Origin: Callaeas wilsoni
Lineage: Eukaryota > Chordata > Aves > Passeriformes > Callaeidae
Direction: 5' to 3'
NCBI GenBank assembly: GCA_013398955.1
Contig: VWPU01002153.1
Coordinates: forward strand, 98,090 to 162,089
Length of the DNA: 64,000 bases
The translations under genes and the position numbers were made by a program. Under the pieces are notes generated by a model that saw nothing but the letters and a program-made list of their open reading frames with translations, searched no databases and was not told the DNA's origin. This document shows, piece by piece, positions 57,801 to 64,000 of this stretch; position 1 is the stretch's first letter, and each line of letters opens with the position of its first letter.

Positions 57801-60800
57801 CACACAGGCACTCCCGCCGTGCTGGAGGAAGGGCAAGCACGCCCGGCACAGAAGCACACTGAGGGCAGCTCTCCTCACCCTCCCACAACGAAACTTTGAC
57901 CTGTGCTCTGTAACTAAAGAGAAGGCACAGCCGTGCCCCCAACAGCCTCTGCCACCAGGGGCAAGCCAAAGAAAGGAATCTGTTCCACAGTGCCAAAGTG
58001 AAAAGAGAAATGCATTATACTGCTGGTTCACTCTTCCTAGGTACCAACATCCTTAAAAACATCTCTTTCAAAAAAGAGAATTGAAAGCTACAAGACAGGC
58101 TTCTATTAAAATTAGAAAAAAAAAAAAAACAAACACAAAAAACCACCTTGCTAAAAAGAAGGCATTGCTTTTTTTATTATTTATCAAATTGCTAGAGACA
58201 AGTAAAAAGCTCAGGTACACTAGCTTTGAATTAGAAGAGAGAGCTTATGTAAAATACTACTTTGAACGGAAGTGAGAAGAAATGCAACTAATCTTTGTAT
58301 AGCAAACTTCATCAGTACCAATTTTGTCTCCTTTTATTTTTCATCCTTGCTTTCCCTTGGTTAGGCTAATGTATCACAACTGAAACAGGCCTAGCCAACA
58401 AGCTAGAAAATATTTTGACTTTCATAGGATAACGAGCAACGCTGCTATTCTTGCTGTGCTCTGTGCTTGAACTTTTGACTGAAAATACTCTACTAATTCG
58501 CAAGCTAACCAGTGCTCCCTGGAGAAGCAAATTACAGAGTATTTGAGCCTTAAATCCAGGAACAAATGGATGTCAAGCCCTCCACAGACTTTATGCCCAT
58601 CCAGCCCGTGTTTGGCCTCTATAAAGACACAAGACTGCTGGATTGAAGCCTGACATCTATAGGGGTGCCTGCCAGCCCTCAGTGACATCTGAGAAAGTGA
58701 ATGTGAGTCTGGGAATGTAAATGGGGCCTCCCAATAATGCAGCACCTCTGAGGAACTGGATTGCATTGCCAGAAATGGCAAAGAGCCCAACTCCCCTTCT
58801 GGAGACTTAAAATACCGATAGCCTCCCAGCCATAAAAGCACTGTCAAACGAGCCATCAGTAACAAAGAGCAGTCTGAGGAGAATGCTGCTGGCATGCAGA
58901 GCCAGGAGGAAACGGTCTGAAAGGAAAAGTCTGTGTGTGGAGGATTTTCCCTCGTGTTTCTGTAACAGTGTATCTGCACTTTATATACGTGGACATGCTT
59001 ATAGATATACATATTTATATGCACTATTTGTGTGTGTACTTGTACCTGCTTCAGGAGGACAAGCACTGTGATTCAAAAATCAGGCACAACCTGTTTTCCA
59101 CAAAGCTGCTTCTCCAGTGCTGGATTTTAGTCCAGCCAATAAGTGGATTTATTATTGCAATGCAGACACATCTTTGCCTTCTTGTGAGGTTTTTGTGTCA
59201 TCTCTCAAAGCCCAAAAATGTCACATGAAAAACTTTCAGCGATTTCAGAGGCTTATAGCTCAGCACAGAAAATAAATGGTAACTGAGGAGGTGTAGGGTT
59301 CCAGTTATTACAAATTACTGCAGTAATAAATTACACAGAATTTAAATTTCAGAGCAGGTGGTTTGTGAAGGTGCTTGGAAAATTCTTCTTTTTACCACTC
59401 AAATTTGTACCAAAAGTGCAGGAGCTGTGGGAATCCTTAACTTTTATAAGGTAAGCCTATAAACTGAACCTATGAAACCAGTGGACTCACTCTTCCACCA
59501 CCTACTGGTCTGTGAAGCCCGTGGCCTGGAGAGTGACCGGGACATGTTACAGAGTCACACCAAACTTCAGGTGTGAAAATTTGTGTGCATAAAAATGACC
59601 CAAGGGCCCAGTGCAAAGTTTTCTGCAACTCATTTCCCAATACTTCTACCTTAAGTCTACAGATCTAAGCAACAGTGCATCTTAATTTGGACAAAATTTT
59701 TCTTCTTCTTCATAGAGCTCTCCTCAGCAGCACTTTTTTCCTTGCTGTAACCCAAACCTTCCAATTCTTAATCGCATTACTCCTACAACATTTCTTTGCC
59801 CTTGTAATAGCAAAAGTGATTCATATTCCTCCTTAAAGCTTAAAGTTCACAAGCATTTTCAGATTTACTTCTGTTAGGCATCTCTTAGTCAAATTAATTC
59901 CACTCTCTCCTTAAATGAGGACCGAGTACATCCGTAGGTGCTTTTCCCCTAAGCTGGCAACCTCTAAACCAGGTGTTTATACCGTGGGCACGCTGAAAGT
60001 TCAAAACGAGCGCGAGGGGGGAATAAACATTAACAACTGCAGCTCTGTTTCAGCAGCTGCTGCAGGGAGGGTGTCCGTGGACAACGTGGGCAGGACGTGA
60101 GCGATGAGGAGCTGGCAGGATCAGCTCTGCTTATCCTTGCTCCAGAGCTGCGCGCAGGCTGCCACCACGAAGTCTGACAAAAATCTGCATCCAGCCCTCA
60201 AATTCTTCAGCTGGAGCACTAATAACGGTGTGAGTTCTGGATGCAGCACTGGCTTGCTCAGTGAGGCGAACTTCCCATATGGAAAACGCAGCTGTACCTT
60301 GATATATGAAGCTTATAAGGAACTTTGTATGAACCCGGGAGAAAGTTAATTTACAAATAATTTTTACAGCTGTGAAGACTGATTAGACACCACAGGAAAG
60401 CCAAATACATTATGAAACATCGCTAGTGTTGTGTTGCAGTGCTAAGAAGGTTAAAAAGTTTGCCTTTGTACATTGGATTTGAAGATGATGATCACATTTG
60501 CTTGGAAAAAAACTCATTTGGATTGTCTTCATTACACATAATCTCATTATTAAAAAGCACTGTGTAGGATGTTAACATTTGGTATAAAATCAGCTGTAGT
60601 TTCGAATAGTTACAATTTATTTTGTACCTTGACTTTTTACTTAAGCTACAAGCTTTGCCAAATAGTAAAAAAAATAGTAAAGTTGCTGGTGTGTGCTATA
60701 TTTTGCTACTTGCCATTTTTAAACTTAAATAGCAGTACAAAAATATGAGCTGCAAGAGGGAAAACTATAGAAAAGAGGTACTAATTTCAGGTTCTGTTCC

Positions 60801-62423
60801 CATTAAAACTAGAAACTACTGCCATAATTTTTTCTTTTTTCAATATTTAATAAAATAGTTACAGAGCTGCTTCTGTGAAAGAACTGGAGGCAAACTACTC
60901 TAAAAAAAGCCAGGACATGTTAAAGTAAATCAAACCACAAACTATCAGTCAGATGAAGCCAGCTATCAGAGGAAACCTGGCAAGCCAGTCCTAGTAAGAG
61001 CACAAAAAAGAATCCATTTTGGTAAAACTATAACCAAACAAAACCCAATTTTTTAAAGTAGTGGTATGTGCTGAATTTCTCATGTGACTACTGATGTTTC
61101 ACAAATGTACCTGTGCTTGCAAGACTCTGGTAAAGAATATTCTTGATCCCTTAAACTTCTTTGAGAGTCCTTTAACAACCATATTTTGGGGGAGAAGGGG
61201 GGTTTACTGTCCCATCTCTCTCCCTTCTCCTCAAAGTGACATTTCATAACCAGTTGTCCATCACTGTGCTAGGCTGAAAAGCAAATAGTGCCATATGTTG
61301 TTCCAAAGATTCCTCATAAATAGATGATTTGGGGTTCTTTTCAACTGTTAAATGTCTATAAAGCAGCTTGTTAATGGAAGAAAAGATCACTGTTATACTA
61401 AGGATTTACCCACACTCACTAGAAAGGGCTGTGTAACCACCTTTGCTATTTAGCATTTACATTTTGCACAAATTGAATATTCAAACACATCAACTAACCA
61501 CAACACCAAAGCTCTGTTTCCAATTCATAACATTCCTAACTTAAACTAAGTAAAAACCACAAACATTTTTGACTGCTTACCCCAATGGTTTCGTGTGTTT
61601 TAAAACATTCCAAAATTTTGTTAGGTGAACTCTGTCACAGTCTTCTGAACAAGGAACCCAAAGTATCTGTTTGGTTTTCAAAAGGAAGGAAATATGCTCA
61701 CTTACATGATTTCTTTTGTTTTCTCCATCTCTTATGGATGTAATGACTGTCTCAGAAAAAACTGTTGATCCAGTTTTGTTATCTGTAACCTGATACAGGA
61801 AAAGAACAAAATATCAAACTACAGTTTTTATTAGTCCTTTGTTACTCTCAGTCCTACATTTTGCAATAATTAACCCACTCCCAGCTCCTCTTTTTTTCGC
61901 CTTTTCCTGTCACTCTTAATATACCCTAATCTGAACGGGAAAAGTAGATGACAGGGCTACTTCCTTGTCTATTTAAAATGACTCTGTAAAGAAGCTAACT
62001 GAGTAGGAGAGGATTGGTTTTTCATTCCCCATGTAATAGCTGTAGCCATGTCCTATTTTTAGCAGGCACGTCTTTCAAAATAAGTTGTTATTTCACACCA
62101 ACCCTTCATGACAGGTGTCCTTAACACCAAGACTAGTCAAGCACAGAAGAAACGATAAAACCCCAAAGTAATTATCATCAGGAAAGTTTACACTCCAAAT
62201 TATTTTGTAAATAAACATGTAAAATTGGTTTTTAAGAAAAGATGTCTAAGAATGGAGAGCTCACCACATGTAAGTTTTCTCACACCTTATCAATTTCTTG
62301 ATGAGTCTGAACAGTTCTGTTGCCCACTCTGGTTTCTGTGCTGGACTCGTTATGGTAGTTGGGAGGTAAGTCTTCAAAGCTGACTTCTGACAGCTTTTTT
62401 GCCCCTTCCTCTTCAGCTTCCAT
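41277..62423 (-). CDS. DKK3: DKK3, Dickkopf-related protein 3 (six exons, signal-peptide exon outside window)
   Basis: Secreted glycoprotein of the Dickkopf family. It is a modulator of Wnt and TGF-beta signalling and is often silenced in tumours (REIC). Exons in reading order on the - strand are 62423-62286, 61789-61706, 46483-46391, 45056-44912, 42837-42681 and 41520-41277 (861 nt, 286 residues plus TAA). Phases agree at every junction and all introns are GT-AG. The order is Glu-rich N-terminal linker, Cys-rich domain 1 (from ECIIDEDC), Cys-rich domain 2 (NGTICENQ through CQPRSHS), then an acidic C-terminus. Glycosylation sequons NES, NRT, NKT and NGT sit where the human sequons are, as I recall, with one extra NET in the last exon. 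Human DKK3 is 350 residues; the missing part is the signal peptide and about 70 residues encoded by an exon I cannot find before 64000. Confidence 0.95.
42681..42837 (-). CDS. DKK3: DKK3 exon 7, Cys-rich domain 2
   Basis: Residues 154-205. Encodes [20 protein letters not shown], then [13 protein letters not shown] and [12 protein letters not shown], the colipase-like domain. Confidence 0.96.
43925..43951. repeat. (TA)n microsatellite
   Basis: About twelve TA units flanked by T-rich and A-rich bases. DKK3 intron between exons 7 and 6. Confidence 0.9.
44912..45056 (-). CDS. DKK3: DKK3 exon 6, end of Cys-rich 1 and start of Cys-rich 2
   Basis: Residues 106-153. Encodes [19 protein letters not shown], then [22 protein letters not shown] pairs are conserved in both domains. 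Ends AFQK plus one base; the Glu codon is completed in exon 7. Confidence 0.96.
45230..45535 (-). mobile_element. CR1 LINE fragment, reverse orientation
   Basis: Reads as the complement of the CR1 3' region on the + strand: tccagcctggccttggacac, ggcaccctgtgccagggcct, cccccttgtcctgtcactgc and ctccctggagccctctcttc. The 3'-terminal repeats are missing. It lies in DKK3 intron 5, sense with DKK3, about 175 bases from exon 6. Confidence 0.85.
46391..46483 (-). CDS. DKK3: DKK3 exon 5, start of Cys-rich domain 1
   Basis: Residues 75-105, [20 protein letters not shown] then [11 protein letters not shown], giving five of the domain-1 cysteines. Ninety-three bases, symmetric phase 0. It lies 15.2 kb from exon 4. 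Confidence 0.96.
46948..46991. repeat. (GGAAAA)n purine-only tract
   Basis: aggaaaaggaaaaggaaaag-type repeats, all purine on the + strand, so T/C-only on the DKK3 sense strand. It lies within 0.6 kb of DKK3 exon 5. Confidence 0.85.
48733..48800. repeat. A-rich tract
   Basis: A runs broken by single C clusters (aaaaaaacccaaaacaac...). Long DKK3 intron. Confidence 0.8.
51851..51890. repeat. Compound (TG)n(TA)n microsatellite
   Basis: About nine TG units run directly into about eight TA units, then gtatattta. Alternating purine-pyrimidine throughout. Likely polymorphic. Confidence 0.92.
53767..53785. repeat. (TTTC)n short tandem repeat
   Basis: Four to five tttc units in the long DKK3 intron. 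Confidence 0.85.
55698..55717. repeat. Poly(A) run
   Basis: About 18 consecutive A. No retrogene or SINE body is recognisable upstream. Confidence 0.85.
61706..61789 (-). CDS. DKK3: DKK3 exon 4
   Basis: Residues 47-74, [20 protein letters not shown] and DGENKRNH. The FSETVITS core matches the family. Eighty-four bases with phase 0 at both ends, so skipping would keep the frame. Confidence 0.93.
61790..62285. other. DKK3 intron 3 (496 bases)
   Basis: Unique AT-rich sequence with ordinary splice signals. Nothing else seen. Confidence 0.8.
62286..62423 (-). CDS. DKK3: DKK3 exon 3, N-terminal linker
   Basis: Residues 1-46, reading [20 protein letters not shown] then [20 protein letters not shown] and HQEIDK. 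The exon opens with ATG directly after the AG acceptor, matching human residue about 71. Donor is GTGTGA, a weak site. Numbering is by analogy with the human gene. Confidence 0.93.
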
Positions 62424-63728
62424 CTGCCAAATTGAAAAAAAAAAAAAACCAAACAATTGAAAATTAGCAAAAATGACACAGAAGAGACCAAGCCATGCTT
62501 CTTGTGCAGGCCCCAGTGACAGACACTGCCTGCTCCAAACACTGCCTGCAGCAGCTCTTTTAATGGGCTGGAAAAACAGGGCTGAGCTAAACCCTTGAGC
62601 TCTGGGCTGTTAAAGCCAAAGTCAGTCCCTGTGAAGGAAAAAAGTGTGCAGGCCACTGGCAATTTGGTATCTGCACAGGCTGATGTCAGTCGAGAGCCCA
62701 GCTTTCTGTTCTTCACAGGAAACCGCTAAAAACTTCAGATAGACTCTCCTATCTGACAAAGAAGAGAACATATTCTGGTGAGAGAGAGAAACAAAAGCCC
62801 TTTGAAGTCAACAGAAGCAGCCCTATAGATGAGGGTGCACACATGCGGAATTTAATTCTCTATTTCAGTTCCTACTCTCTTTGAGAGATGAAGAAGGGCG
62901 TGAGTCTTGTAAACATGCAAGAATAAATCGTGTCCTTTTGTTATTTGCAACCACTGTAACAGGGCTAGGAGGCCACAAGTTCAACCAGGATGAACAACAG
63001 GATTTTTCCCAAGACAAAATCTCTTCTTTTGGTGTGTCTGTTTATTTTAAATAACAGCTGCAAATCTTTCTAAGTGCAAACCATTATGTCCTAAGACTCT
63101 GTTCAAACATTTCACACTTTGTGCTGTACACAGGCCATTCCTCAATCCAGAACCGACTATAGAAAAACAGGCAGAAATTTGGATTACATCCTTAAGCATC
63201 TTTGCAGCATTATGAAGAACAGTTTCTCTCCATGTGTTTGCAGTCTGAATGAAGTGGATAACAGAGGTAGATTTCAGCAACCGTCCAGATGACAGTAAAA
63301 GCTCAGGAATTATCTAATTATAGTAAACCAAGGTCTGTTTCTCCAGCAGGTTGTCAGTTAAAGGTTTTTGTAGACCAGGTATTTTTGAATGAGAGGAAAA
63401 GATAACTTGAAAGGAAGATTCTTAACAGGAAAGGGAATAAAAAGCACACAAGAAAGGGGAGTGCAGGGACAAGGTGTTTTGACAGCCATATGAAACAATG
63501 GCTTGGGGTCTGGTCTCAGTTCCTGGCTTTGAGACGCGTCCTGTGCGATTCTGGGCCAGCAATATGAGATCAAGACTGCAATTACATCACAAGCAAGCTG
63601 CTTCTCCACACATTTTCAGGACACTTACAGCTCTGAATCCTGGTTTGGGATACCCTCATGGGCCTTAGCTCCTGCCGCACAAAGACAATCCAGCAACTCT
63701 TCCCCTCACTCCTCCCCTCACCACGTAC
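62424..63728. other. Sequence between DKK3 exon 3 and the CpG island
   Basis: A poly(A) run at about 62436-62450 lies next to the exon 3 acceptor. I searched the - strand for the signal-peptide and heptad-like N-terminal coding exon and did not find it. Confidence 0.7.
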
Positions 63729-64000
63729 CGTTCCTTTCTCCCTCTGGGCTCCAGCCGGACTATCCGCCCGCACCTTTGCCTCGCCCGTCCGGGCCATCCC
63801 GGGATGAGCACGGGGCGAGCCCCGAGGGCCGGCGGACACCGAGCCGGGGTCTCCGCGCTGCCCAGCCCGGAGCGCAGCTCCGGCCGCGGCTGCTCCCGGC
63901 GGGGCCGCCCTGGCTCCTTGGCGGCGGGCGGGGGATGCGGAGCGCGGCCGGGATGCTGCCGGCGCTGCCCGCAGGTGCGGCCCGGCCGGGGCGATACGGG
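63729..64000 (-). promoter_or_regulatory. DKK3: CpG island with candidate DKK3 promoter and first exon
   Basis: Very CpG-dense sequence from about 63720 to the window end, in sharp contrast to the AT-rich flank. An Sp1-type box (gggcggggg) is at 63926-63934. On the - strand a donor acg/gtacgt ends a possible exon at 63729. An ATG at 63797-63795 runs 23 codons open to that donor in phase 0, in frame with exon 3. Whether this is the main DKK3 promoter, an internal promoter, or a non-coding exon cannot be settled here. Confidence 0.6.

Larger units (their letters stand above)
46484..61705. other. DKK3 intron 4 (15.2 kb)
   Basis: Nearly a quarter of the window. Contains simple repeats and two GC-richer stretches (about 55.8-56.05 and 57.6-58.0 kb). 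It also has the longest open frame outside known exons, on the - strand at 58422-59066. No splice-bounded coding exon is recognised. Confidence 0.75.

Noticed and set aside
57559..57996. 145-codon - frame in DKK3 intron 4
   Set aside because: GC-richer sequence lengthens open frames by chance. Cys/Trp-rich random-looking product with no splice context.
62261..62716. 151-codon - frame over DKK3 exon 3
   Set aside because: It reads exon 3 in the wrong frame and runs through its acceptor. The spliced frame gives the DKK3 linker.
63935..63974. ATG on + strand (MRSAAGMLPALPA) ending at a GT donor in the CpG island
   Set aside because: Short and GC-driven. It could be a divergent transcript, but nothing beyond the window edge can be read and the family is not recognised.

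Overview
The window is vertebrate chromosomal DNA, almost certainly from a bird. CR1 LINE tails and an avian-type ERVL-like LTR are present, introns are AT-rich, and every exon I could place has GT-AG borders. It holds two convergent protein-coding genes in the order they have on human 11p15.3: USP47 on the + strand (5714-38185 for the coding exons in the window) and DKK3 on the - strand (62423-41277). I placed exons by reading codons across splice sites and comparing with remembered USP47 and DKK3 family sequences. No alignment or database search was run.

Region 1 (1-39.4 kb): USP47, a ubiquitin-specific protease. Exon 1, with the start codon, lies upstream of the window. Twenty-seven coding exons are visible (4038 nt, 1345 codons plus stop) and stay in one frame throughout. 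The Cys box (Cys codon 9721-9723), the zinc-finger CxxC pairs, the His box (His codon 22038-22040), an acidic low-complexity linker and the C-terminal ubiquitin-like region are all intact. A 3' UTR of about 1.2 kb with several poly(A) signals follows.

Region 2 (39.4-41.3 kb): the tail-to-tail interval where the two 3' UTRs face each other.

Region 3 (41.3-62.4 kb): six coding exons of DKK3, a secreted glycoprotein of the Dickkopf family. They cover the N-terminal linker, both cysteine-rich domains and the acidic C-terminus (286 residues). The signal-peptide exon is not in the window. A 15.2-kb intron separates the linker exons from the cysteine-rich exons.

Region 4 (63.7 kb to the end): a CpG island with an Sp1-type GC box and a possible first exon on the - strand. 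It may be a DKK3 promoter, possibly the internal one for the isoform without a signal peptide.

The rest is intron, simple repeats and old transposon fragments. There is no operon, CRISPR array, rRNA or tRNA that I can support. I found no new defence or mobile system. The points most worth checking are the DKK3 internal start and CpG island, the sense LTR with a poly(A) signal just after a USP47 exon, a three-copy inverted repeat able to fold into a miRNA-like hairpin, and tandem (NAGNAG) acceptors in USP47.
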